A stretch of 29,219 nucleotides of DNA from an uncultured Collinsella sp. (GTDB lineage: Bacteria > Actinomycetota > Coriobacteriia > Coriobacteriales > Coriobacteriaceae): assembly GCA_900548815.1 (NCBI GenBank), contig URLR01000023.1, forward strand, positions 1 to 29,219, given 5' to 3'. Every line of letters starts with the position of its first letter. Within the stretch, counting starts at the first letter, position 1. The notes beneath the pieces were generated by a model, which searched no databases, was not told the DNA's origin, and saw nothing but the letters and a program-made list of their open reading frames with translations. Of this stretch, positions 13,535 to 19,942 are shown piece by piece. Both the position numbers and the translations under genes were made by a program.

Positions 13535-13561
13535 CAATTGAGCTATAACGTTAAACAATTG
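13535..13561 (+). promoter_or_regulatory. Putative operator/promoter of the Ech hydrogenase operon
   Basis: Two CAATTG palindromes (13535-13540 and 13556-13561) sit two helical turns apart. They enclose TATAAC (13544-13549), a possible -10 box, overlapping the perfect palindrome TAACGTTA (13546-13553). No good -35 lies 17 bp upstream, which suits an activator-dependent promoter. The TAAC/GTTA half-sites resemble TTAACGGTTAA upstream of the HTH gene. Binding is an inference. Confidence 0.4.
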
Positions 13562-13589
13562 CAGCGTTTTTGCACGGGGGAGTGATGGT

Positions 13590-16472
13590 ATGACGCTACT
13601 GTATTTCCTTACCCTGTTTCCGCTGGTACCGGCGCTGGGCATGCTGCTCGCGCGCGGTGACCGCGCCCGCGATGCGGTGGGGCTTGTAGGCTCCGGCATT
13701 ATTATGGCGGTGACAGTTGTAGTCGCCGTCATGTTTTTTGGCACGGGTCCGCAGAGCTTTGAGGTTGCCCCCGGCACCTCGCATGTGCTCTCGATCATCA
13801 GCTCCGTCATCGACGTCATCCTGTGCGCCGTAATCCTGTACAACGCGTACAAATATAGGAACGCGCTCACCACGGTGCTCGGCATAGTCCAGCTGGTGGG
13901 CTCGCTCGCCTTTGCAGCCATGACGTTGCCCGCGGCCGAAGCCGTCACGGCAACGCCGCTCTACCTGGACTACATGAGCGTGATCATGGTGCTCGCCGTC
14001 GGCATCGTCGGCAGCCTAATCTGCGTGTATGCCTTGGGTTATATGAAGGACTTCCAGGCCCATGACGAGCACGAGGCCGCGCTGCGCGGGCAGACCGCGC
14101 CCGACCGTCGCCCGCAGTTCCTGGCGCTCATGTTCCTGTTCCTCTCGGCCATGTTCGTTATCGTGACGAGCGACAACCTTGAGTGGCTGTTCTGCGGCTG
14201 GGAAATCACCACCGTGTGCTCGTTCCTTATGATTGGCTACACGCGCACGCCCGAGGCCATCAAGAACGCCTTTACCCAGATCATCCTCAACATGCTGGGC
14301 GGCATCGCGTTTTTGGCCGGACTCATGTACCTGCACGTGAACGGCATGCCGCTGACCATCTCGGGCATGATTGAGCTTTCCGGCGCCGGAACCGCGCAGT
14401 CCGCGCTGCTGGTCATGCCGGTCATCCTGTTGTCGCTCGCCGCGCTCACCAAGGCCGCACAGATGCCGTTCCACACTTGGCTGTTGGGTGCCATGGTTGC
14501 CCCCACGCCCACGAGCGCCCTGCTGCACTCGTCAACCATGGTCAAAGCCGGCGTGTTCCTGATGGTCAAGCTGAGCCCGCTCTATGCCATCTATCCCGTG
14601 ACCGGCTTTATGGTCACGAGCGTGGGCGCCATCACGTTTTTGCTCGCTGCCCTTATGGCCATCTCGCAGAGCAATGCCAAGCGCGTGCTCGCGTACTCCA
14701 CCATTTCCAACTTGGGCCTCATCAGTGCTTGCTTGGGTGTCGGCGCGCCCGAGGCCGTATGGGCGGCCATCTTCCTGATCCTGTTCCACACGGTGGCAAA
14801 GTCGCTGCTGTTCCTGTGCGTGGGCACGGCCGAGCATCATATCGGCAGCCGCAATATCGAGGACATGGACGGTATGTTCAGCCGCATGCCGCACCTGACG
14901 CGCCTGATGATGCTGGGCATCATGGGCATGTTTGTGGCGCCGTTTGGCATGCTCGTGTCCAAGTGGGGCGCTCTGGTGGCGTTCGCGCAGACCGGCAACG
15001 TGCTCATGATCATGGTGCTTGCCTTTGGCTCGGCCGCGACGTTCTTCTTCTGGGGCAAGTGGCTTGCCAAGCTTTCGGGCGTCGACCCCACGGCTCAAAA
15101 CGTTGAGGTCAATGTCCATAAGACCGAATGGATGGCCCTCAACACCATCGCCGCGCTGCTGATTCTGTGCTGCGTGGCGTTCCCGGTTATCTCGAGCGGT
15201 CTGGTGTCGCCTTACTTGGCCATGGTGTTTGGCCGCATGCCGTACGTTATTGGCAAGGACGCCATGTACCTGATGGTGGTTATCGTGGCGTTTATCGCCG
15301 TGGTGCTGCTGACTTCATTCCGAGTGAGCAACAAACCGCATGTAAACGTATATCTTTCGGGCGTGGGAACCGACAAATATCGCCATTTCCGCGGCTCGAT
15401 GGGGCACGAGGTGAAGGCCGAAAAGCGCAATTGGTACTCGGAGGATGCCCTTGGCGAGAAGCGTATTGGCCCCGCGGGTAGCGTCGTGTGCTGCAGCATC
15501 ATCTTGTTTGCGCTGCTGTGTTGCGCGTGGATTGGGCCCGAGAGACTTGCCATGAGCGCGCCCTCGGTGCTGCGCGGCAAGTATTTTGAAGGCTCGGGTG
15601 TCGTGGGCATATTTATTGGCACCGTGGCGTTTGCCCTGCTGGCGCCGCTTGTGGGTGGCATGATCGACGGCATCGACCGCAAGCTGTCCGCCCGCATGCA
15701 GGGCCGCGTGGGCCCGCGCCTGCTGCAGCCCTTCTACGACGTTGCCAAGCTGCTGCGCAAGGCCCCCGCCAGCGTAAACACCATGGACGATACCTATATG
15801 GCGTGCGCGCTCATCTTTACCGTGGTGGGCGGCGGCATCTTTGTGTCGGGCTCTAACACGCTACTGTGCGCTTTTATGGTGACGCTCGCCGCGATCTTTG
15901 TGGTGCTGGCGTCCGCCTCGACGCAAAGCCCGTTTGCCCAGGTTGGCGCCGATCGTGAGTTACTGCAGGTTATGAGTTACGAGCCCGCCGTTTTGCTGAT
16001 GAGCGTGGGCCTGTACCTTGCCACCGACAGCTTTGATTCCATCGCCGTGACGGGGCAGTCGGTCCCCATCATCGTGCACAGCGCGCCCATTTTCCTCGCG
16101 TTGCTCGCGGTGCTTACCATCAAGCTGCGCAAGTCGCCGTTTGACCTTTCGTACTCGCATCATGCGCATCAGGAGATCGTCCAGGGCGTCGCCACCGAGA
16201 TGAGCGGCGGCACGCTGGCCAAGATGACCCTTATGCACTGGTGCGAGACCGTGCTGTTTTTGATGTGGGTGGGCATGTTCTTTGTCTGGGACAACCCCGT
16301 GAGCTGGGTTGTAGCCCTGGTCGTGATGGCCGCGACGTATTTTGTCGAGGTCCTGATCGACAACACCTTCGCACGCAGCACCTGGCGCAGCTGCTTTAGG
16401 CTCGGATGGGGCGTGGCGCTGGTGTTTGGCCTGCTCAACCTTATGCCCATCCTCGTCGACGTGTTTATTTAG
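13590..16472 (+). CDS. echAB: Fused membrane subunit EchA-EchB of an energy-converting [NiFe] hydrogenase
   Basis: This 960-aa polytopic membrane protein joins two complex I-related subunits. Residues ~1-560 are an antiporter-like NuoL/HyfB/EchA domain: FCGWEITTVCSFLMIGY, LTKAAQMPFHTWLLGAM with Lys288, PTSALLHSSTMVKAGVFL with Lys319, and AYSTISNLGLI are the conserved proton-channel helices. Residues ~630-960 are a NuoH/HycD/EchB domain: LSARMQGRVGPRLLQPFYD (699-717), ADRELLQVMSYEP, and SPFDLSYSHHAHQEIVQG, the hydrogenase-type version of the NuoH quinone-site loop. The charged ~570-625 segment joins them. EchA and EchB are normally separate proteins of roughly 640 and 300 aa, so the fused length fits. 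The start has GGGGGAG 7 nt upstream. The stop lies within the AGGAGG of echC, so translation is coupled. Confidence 0.92.
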   Translation: MTLLYFLTLFPLVPALGMLLARGDRARDAVGLVGSGIIMAVTVVVAVMFFGTGPQSFEVAPGTSHVLSIISSVIDVILCAVILYNAYKYRNALTTVLGIVQLVGSLAFAAMTLPAAEAVTATPLYLDYMSVIMVLAVGIVGSLICVYALGYMKDFQAHDEHEAALRGQTAPDRRPQFLALMFLFLSAMFVIVTSDNLEWLFCGWEITTVCSFLMIGYTRTPEAIKNAFTQIILNMLGGIAFLAGLMYLHVNGMPLTISGMIELSGAGTAQSALLVMPVILLSLAALTKAAQMPFHTWLLGAMVAPTPTSALLHSSTMVKAGVFLMVKLSPLYAIYPVTGFMVTSVGAITFLLAALMAISQSNAKRVLAYSTISNLGLISACLGVGAPEAVWAAIFLILFHTVAKSLLFLCVGTAEHHIGSRNIEDMDGMFSRMPHLTRLMMLGIMGMFVAPFGMLVSKWGALVAFAQTGNVLMIMVLAFGSAATFFFWGKWLAKLSGVDPTAQNVEVNVHKTEWMALNTIAALLILCCVAFPVISSGLVSPYLAMVFGRMPYVIGKDAMYLMVVIVAFIAVVLLTSFRVSNKPHVNVYLSGVGTDKYRHFRGSMGHEVKAEKRNWYSEDALGEKRIGPAGSVVCCSIILFALLCCAWIGPERLAMSAPSVLRGKYFEGSGVVGIFIGTVAFALLAPLVGGMIDGIDRKLSARMQGRVGPRLLQPFYDVAKLLRKAPASVNTMDDTYMACALIFTVVGGGIFVSGSNTLLCAFMVTLAAIFVVLASASTQSPFAQVGADRELLQVMSYEPAVLLMSVGLYLATDSFDSIAVTGQSVPIIVHSAPIFLALLAVLTIKLRKSPFDLSYSHHAHQEIVQGVATEMSGGTLAKMTLMHWCETVLFLMWVGMFFVWDNPVSWVVALVVMAATYFVEVLIDNTFARSTWRSCFRLGWGVALVFGLLNLMPILVDVFI

Positions 16473-16484
16473 GAGGCGGCATCC

Positions 16485-17075
16485 ATGGATCATAAAATGT
16501 CGCGCTCGCCGTGGGTCATTCATTACGACGGCTCGAGCTGCAACGGATGCGATATCGAGGTGCTGGCCTCGCTCACGCCGCTGTTCGATGCGGAGCGCTT
16601 TGGCGTGGTCAACACCGGCAACCCCAAGCATGCGGATATCTTTTTGGTGACGGGGTCGGTCAATGCCCAGAACCTGCCCGTCGTGCGCCAGATCTACAGC
16701 CAGATGCTCGAGCCCAAGTGCGTGGTGGCGTGCGGCATTTGCGCGTGTTCGGGCGGCGTGTTCCGCGATGCCTATAACGTGATCGGCGGCGTGGACCGCG
16801 CGATTCCCGTGGACGTGTATGCGCCCGGGTGCGCCATTCGTCCCGAGACCGTGATCGATGCCATCGTGGAGGCGTGCGGCATCCTTGATCAGAAGGAGGC
16901 CGTGATGCGCGCCGGCGGTGACCCGCTTACCGTGGGCGGCGCTGCTACCTGGGATGGCGGCGTCGAGTTGGGCGAGGACGGGTTCGTGGCTGCAGCTGGG
17001 GCCGGGGCTGACGGTGCCGGTGACGCGCCTGCCGAGAAACCCGCAGCGCCCGTCGCTGCAAAGGAGGCCGAGTAA
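16485..17075 (+). CDS. echC: EchC, NuoB-like [NiFe] hydrogenase small subunit
   Basis: EchC carries the [4Fe-4S] cluster next to the [NiFe] site in group 4 hydrogenases. Cysteine ligands are visible: SSCNGCDIE (C19, C22), ACGICACSGG (C83) and APGCAIRPE (C116); the last motif has Ala-Ile where the family usually has Pro-Pro. The conserved domain ends near residue 145. About 50 more residues are an Ala/Gly/Glu-rich low-complexity tail (DGAGDAPAEKPAAPVAAKEA), which is unusual for this small subunit. AGGAGG at 16471-16476 is 8 nt before ATG 16485. The stop overlaps the echD start by one base (TAATG). Confidence 0.93.
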   Translation: MDHKMSRSPWVIHYDGSSCNGCDIEVLASLTPLFDAERFGVVNTGNPKHADIFLVTGSVNAQNLPVVRQIYSQMLEPKCVVACGICACSGGVFRDAYNVIGGVDRAIPVDVYAPGCAIRPETVIDAIVEACGILDQKEAVMRAGGDPLTVGGAATWDGGVELGEDGFVAAAGAGADGAGDAPAEKPAAPVAAKEAE

Positions 17076-17791
17076 TGCAAAAGGCTATCTATGCCACCGT
17101 TGGGATCGACGAGCTTCTGTCGCATGTCCAGGCGCTCAAGGGCGTCGGCGCGCGCTTTGTGCAAATGCACGCCGAGCGCTGTGTGGACGACGGATCGTAT
17201 CGCCTGGTCTATACGTTTATCAACGTTCGTGCTGCTCAGGAGCATATTGCGCAGGACGGCAGCTATGCGATCGAGAACCTGGTGGTTGAGGGAATTGATC
17301 AGTACCAGGAGATTCCGTCCATCAGCTCGTACTATCCGGCGGTGTTCCCGTTTGAAAATGAGGCCCACGACCTATTTGGTCTTGCCATCACCGACATGCA
17401 GGTTGACTTTAACGGCTTTTTCTACCAGGTCTCGACCGCCGAGCCCATGAGTGTAATCACGCCCGAGGTAAAGGCCGCACGCGAGAAGGCCATGAAGGTC
17501 CGTGCCGCCGCCGAGGCCAAGGCGCGCAAAGCCGCGGCCGAAAAGGCCGCCGCGGTTGCGGCTGCTGCAGGGGAGGGTGCTGTGAGCGCCGGCGACGCCG
17601 CGGGCGCCGCTGCTCAGCCCGCTGCGGCTGCCGGCTCCGATACTCAGGACGATGAAGCTGCTGCGAGGGCCGCGCTCAAGGCTGCCGAGATGGAGGCAAA
17701 GCTCGCCGCCATGGATCCCGAGAAAGCGGCCAAGGTCCGCGCGGCGCTTGCCGCCAAGGCCGCCCGCGACAAGCAGAAAAAGGAGGCGTAA
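17075..17791 (+). CDS. echD: EchD, NuoC-like (30-kDa) hydrogenase subunit with an Ala-rich C-terminal tail
   Basis: Residues ~1-128 form the NuoC/HycE-N-type domain that bridges the small and large subunits, with the signature PFENEAHDLFGL (92-103), the group 4 version of ERExxDxFG. Residues ~131-238 are an Ala/Lys/Glu-rich extension with heptad-like charged helices (EVKAAREKAMKVRAAAEAKA, later KAAEMEAKLAAMDPEKAAK) separated by a Gly/Ala/Pro hinge around 165-190. It probably forms a helix or coiled coil and nearly doubles the usual ~120-aa length. AAGGAGG is 7 nt before ATG 17075. The gene overlaps echC by one base and lies 5 bp before echE. Confidence 0.9.
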   Translation: MQKAIYATVGIDELLSHVQALKGVGARFVQMHAERCVDDGSYRLVYTFINVRAAQEHIAQDGSYAIENLVVEGIDQYQEIPSISSYYPAVFPFENEAHDLFGLAITDMQVDFNGFFYQVSTAEPMSVITPEVKAAREKAMKVRAAAEAKARKAAAEKAAAVAAAAGEGAVSAGDAAGAAAQPAAAAGSDTQDDEAAARAALKAAEMEAKLAAMDPEKAAKVRAALAAKAARDKQKKEA

Positions 17792-17796
17792 GGTCC

Positions 17797-18885
17797 ATGG
17801 CACATCGCTCCGTTATTCCGTTTGGCCCGCAGCACCCGGTGCTGCCCGAGCCGCTTCATCTGGACCTGGTGATTGAGGACGACCGCGTCATCGAGGCAAT
17901 TCCGCAGATCGGCTTTGTGCACCGCGGGCTCGAGAAGCTCACCGAAAAGCGCGACATGCATCAGTTTGGCTACATCGCCGAGCGCATCTGCGGCATTTGC
18001 GCCGTGGGCCACAGCTACGGCTATGCCAGCGCCTGCGAGCGCATGCTCGAAATCGAGGTGCCCGACCGCGTGCAGTATATCCGCACCATTCTGCACGAGC
18101 TTTCGCGCATCCACTCGCATCTGCTGTGGCTGGGCCTGCTCGCCGATGCCTTTGGCTTCGAGGCACTGTTCTATCGTTCGTGGACTCTGCGCGAGCAGAT
18201 TCTCAAGATCTTTGAGAGCACTTGCGGCGGCCGCGTGATTCTGTCGATTAATGAGATCGGCGGCCTTAAGCACGATATCGAGGACTCCGAGCTGGCGGGC
18301 ATTGTCGAGACGCTTGACGCCATGCGCCCCGACTACGAGGCTCTGGTGCATACGTTTTTGGACGATGCCAGCTGCGGCGAGCGCCTGCATGGCGTGGGCG
18401 TGATTAGCGAGAAGGATGCGCTGAATCTGTCGATGGTCGGCCCGTTCGGTCGCGCCTCGGGCGTGGATTACGACGTGCGCATGTTCGGCGACGGCGCCTA
18501 TGCGGATCTGGCTGCGTTTGAGCCCATCGTTGCTACCGATGGCGATTGCTATGCCCGCTGCCAGGTGCGCTGTGCCGAGGTCACGCAGGCCATGGACATC
18601 ATCGAGGAGCTTGTGGGCAAGATCCCGCACGACGGCATCGGCGGGCGCACCAAGCTCACGCCGGCCGACGGCGCGCGTGGCGAGGTTGTGATTGAGCAGC
18701 CGCGTGGCGAGGCGTATTACTATGTGCGCGGCAACGGCACCAAGAACCTGGATCGCTTCCGCGTGCGCACGCCGACGTCGCAGAACCTGGCGGGTCTGAC
18801 ACATGCGCTGCAGGGCGTGCTCCTTGCCAACGTGCCCATGATTATCCTGACCATCGACCCCTGTATTAGCTGCACGGAAAGGTAG
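17797..18885 (+). CDS. echE: EchE, [NiFe] hydrogenase large (catalytic) subunit
   Basis: The NuoD-like large subunit holds the Ni-Fe active site that reduces protons to H2 or oxidises H2. The N-terminal ligand motif ERICGICAVGH gives C65 and C68; the C-terminal motif is DPCISC, with C356 and C359. The protein ends three residues later (TER-stop), so there is no C-terminal extension of the kind removed by a maturation endopeptidase in many [NiFe] hydrogenases. FVHRGLEKL, ELSRIHSHLLWLGL and MVGPFGRASGVDYDVR are further group 4 signatures. At 362 aa it has the normal EchE length. GGAGG precedes it, in the 3' end of echD. Accessory hyp genes are not in the window. Confidence 0.94.
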   Translation: MAHRSVIPFGPQHPVLPEPLHLDLVIEDDRVIEAIPQIGFVHRGLEKLTEKRDMHQFGYIAERICGICAVGHSYGYASACERMLEIEVPDRVQYIRTILHELSRIHSHLLWLGLLADAFGFEALFYRSWTLREQILKIFESTCGGRVILSINEIGGLKHDIEDSELAGIVETLDAMRPDYEALVHTFLDDASCGERLHGVGVISEKDALNLSMVGPFGRASGVDYDVRMFGDGAYADLAAFEPIVATDGDCYARCQVRCAEVTQAMDIIEELVGKIPHDGIGGRTKLTPADGARGEVVIEQPRGEAYYYVRGNGTKNLDRFRVRTPTSQNLAGLTHALQGVLLANVPMIILTIDPCISCTER

Positions 18886-18892
18886 GCGCGGC

Positions 18893-19234
18893 ATGAGTTT
18901 GCTGACATTTGCCAAGACAGCCTTGGGTTCTATGGTCAAGCAGCCGGTCACGGTGTGCTATCCGCAGGAGAAGCTGACGGCTCCCGAGCGCCTGCGCGGG
19001 CATATCGTCAACGACATGGACGTGTGCATTTGCTGCGGTATGTGCGCGCGTCGCTGTCCGGCGGGCGCGCTCGCGGTCGATCGCAAGGGTGGAACGTGGT
19101 CGATCGACCCGTATGCCTGCGTGGTGTGCGGTGAGTGCATCGAGAGCTGCCCCAAGCACTGCCTGACTATGGACACCGCCCGCACCCCAGTCGCAGCGGA
19201 CAAGACTCCCACAGTAGAAACCAAGCCGGAATAG
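18893..19234 (+). CDS. echF: EchF, two-[4Fe-4S] ferredoxin-like subunit
   Basis: This polyferredoxin subunit links an external electron carrier to the hydrogenase small subunit; it is homologous to NuoI/HycF. The 113-aa product has two Cx2Cx2Cx3CP cluster motifs: C45-C48-C51-C55 (CICCGMCARRCP, with an additional Cys47) and C76-C79-C82-C86 (CVVCGECIESCP). Residues after ~95 form a short Thr/Ala/Lys tail. The gene begins 7 bp after echE and is the last of the operon; a strong hairpin follows. No formate dehydrogenase, CO dehydrogenase or ferredoxin oxidoreductase is present nearby, so the electron donor is not identified. Reduced ferredoxin is the usual partner of Ech. Confidence 0.93.
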   Translation: MSLLTFAKTALGSMVKQPVTVCYPQEKLTAPERLRGHIVNDMDVCICCGMCARRCPAGALAVDRKGGTWSIDPYACVVCGECIESCPKHCLTMDTARTPVAADKTPTVETKPE

Positions 19235-19244
19235 CGCTGGAATA

Positions 19245-19297
19245 GGGGCCGGTGGGGCAAAAATGCCCCACCGGCCCCGCGCTTAAACGCGCGGTTG
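19245..19297 (+). terminator. Strong hairpin at the end of the ech operon
   Basis: GGGGCCGGTGGGGCA (19245-19259), loop AAAA, and its exact complement (19264-19278). A second short stem follows (CCGCGC and GCGCGG around TTAAAC). There is no U-tract, so termination may need Rho or rely on the stem alone. Confidence 0.7.
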
Positions 19298-19309
19298 TGC
19301 CGTCGCGAA

Positions 19310-19463
19310 CAAAACTATGCCGGATTACGGGGCTGGATAGCGAACCTCCGACCATACAGAAAATCCCAAAAACAAAACCGCAGGTAGACTGCTTGCCGTT
19401 TTTCAAAAAAAGGCTGTATGGATGAGGACTCCGACTTTAGCCCCGTAATCCGGCATAGTTTTG
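19310..19463 (+). repeat. Hairpin element A, copy 1 (154 bp, 25-bp terminal inverted repeats)
   Basis: The ends are perfect 25-bp inverted repeats (19310-19334 and 19439-19463) beginning CAAAACTATGCCGG. Nested inside are CCATACAG/CTGTATGG (19352-19359, 19414-19421) and a central AAAACCGCAGGTAGA hairpin shared with the other three elements. A tail starting GAAATAGCA is conserved at copy 2. It is non-coding. Confidence 0.85.
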
Positions 19464-19490
19464 AAATAGCACCATATCCGTAGCAGCCCT

Positions 19491-19530
19491 TGATCTCCCG
19501 TGGACAGAGGGAAACGGATCATTTTTGCCT
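19491..19530 (+). repeat. Dispersed short repeat 'r', copy 1
   Basis: This copy begins TGATCTCCCGTGGACAG and carries GGACAGAGGGAAACGGATCAT. The TGATC start and GGATCA end can pair into a small hairpin. It lies between hairpin elements A1 and B1. Confidence 0.7.
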
Positions 19531-19556
19531 CACGAGGGCTGCCGCGTGACCCGTCT

Positions 19557-19716
19557 GCCACGAAATGGGCCTATCTACTACGTTTAGGCGGCAGTCCTCG
19601 ACCACGTCAAGTAATGCGAAATGAAAACCGCAGGTAGAACGCTTGCGGTTTTTCATGAAAAGCGGCTATGGTCGGGGGTATCGAGTCAAACGTAGTAGAT
19701 GGCCCGATTTCGTGGC
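19557..19716 (+). repeat. Hairpin element B, copy 1 (160 bp)
   Basis: The ends are 29-nt inverted repeats (19557-19585, 19688-19716) sharing GCCACGAAAT and ATCTACTACGTTT, with a small offset between them. The centre holds AAAACCGCAGGTAGA and its complement GCTTGCGGTTTT, i.e. the same core as element A. It is non-coding. Confidence 0.85.
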
Positions 19717-19729
19717 GAGTGTTACCAAC

Positions 19730-19768
19730 TGATCCCCCGGGGACGGAGGAAAACGGATCATTTTGACC
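19730..19768 (+). repeat. Dispersed short repeat 'r', copy 2
   Basis: TGATCCCCCGGGGACGGAGG followed by AAAACGGATCATTTTG; TGATCC and GGATCA can pair. It lies between element B1 and the adhesin leader. Confidence 0.75.
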
Positions 19769-19810
19769 TGTTGGCTCCGAGTCGCATCCGTTTTCCTGCG
19801 AAAACTCTCG

Positions 19811-19890
19811 TGTCTCAACTTTGGTGAGACATTTGTCTCACGCCCAAAATCAAATCTGGAACGTGTGTCACCTGCCCTAATTGTGTCTCA
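19811..19890 (+). promoter_or_regulatory. Cluster of TGTCTCA/TGAGACA motifs upstream of the adhesin gene
   Basis: TGTCTCA is at 19811-19817, its complement TGAGACA at 19825-19831, then TGTCTCA at 19834-19840 and 19884-19890. The first two form an inverted repeat with a 7-bp spacer. Such a concentration of one 7-mer within 80 bp of a start region suggests operator sites. I could not place a convincing -35/-10 pair. Confidence 0.5.
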
Positions 19891-19942
19891 TTTCGTAACT
19901 TTAGGCTGATGCAAGGTCTGAGACCGCGAGAAGGGAGACACG

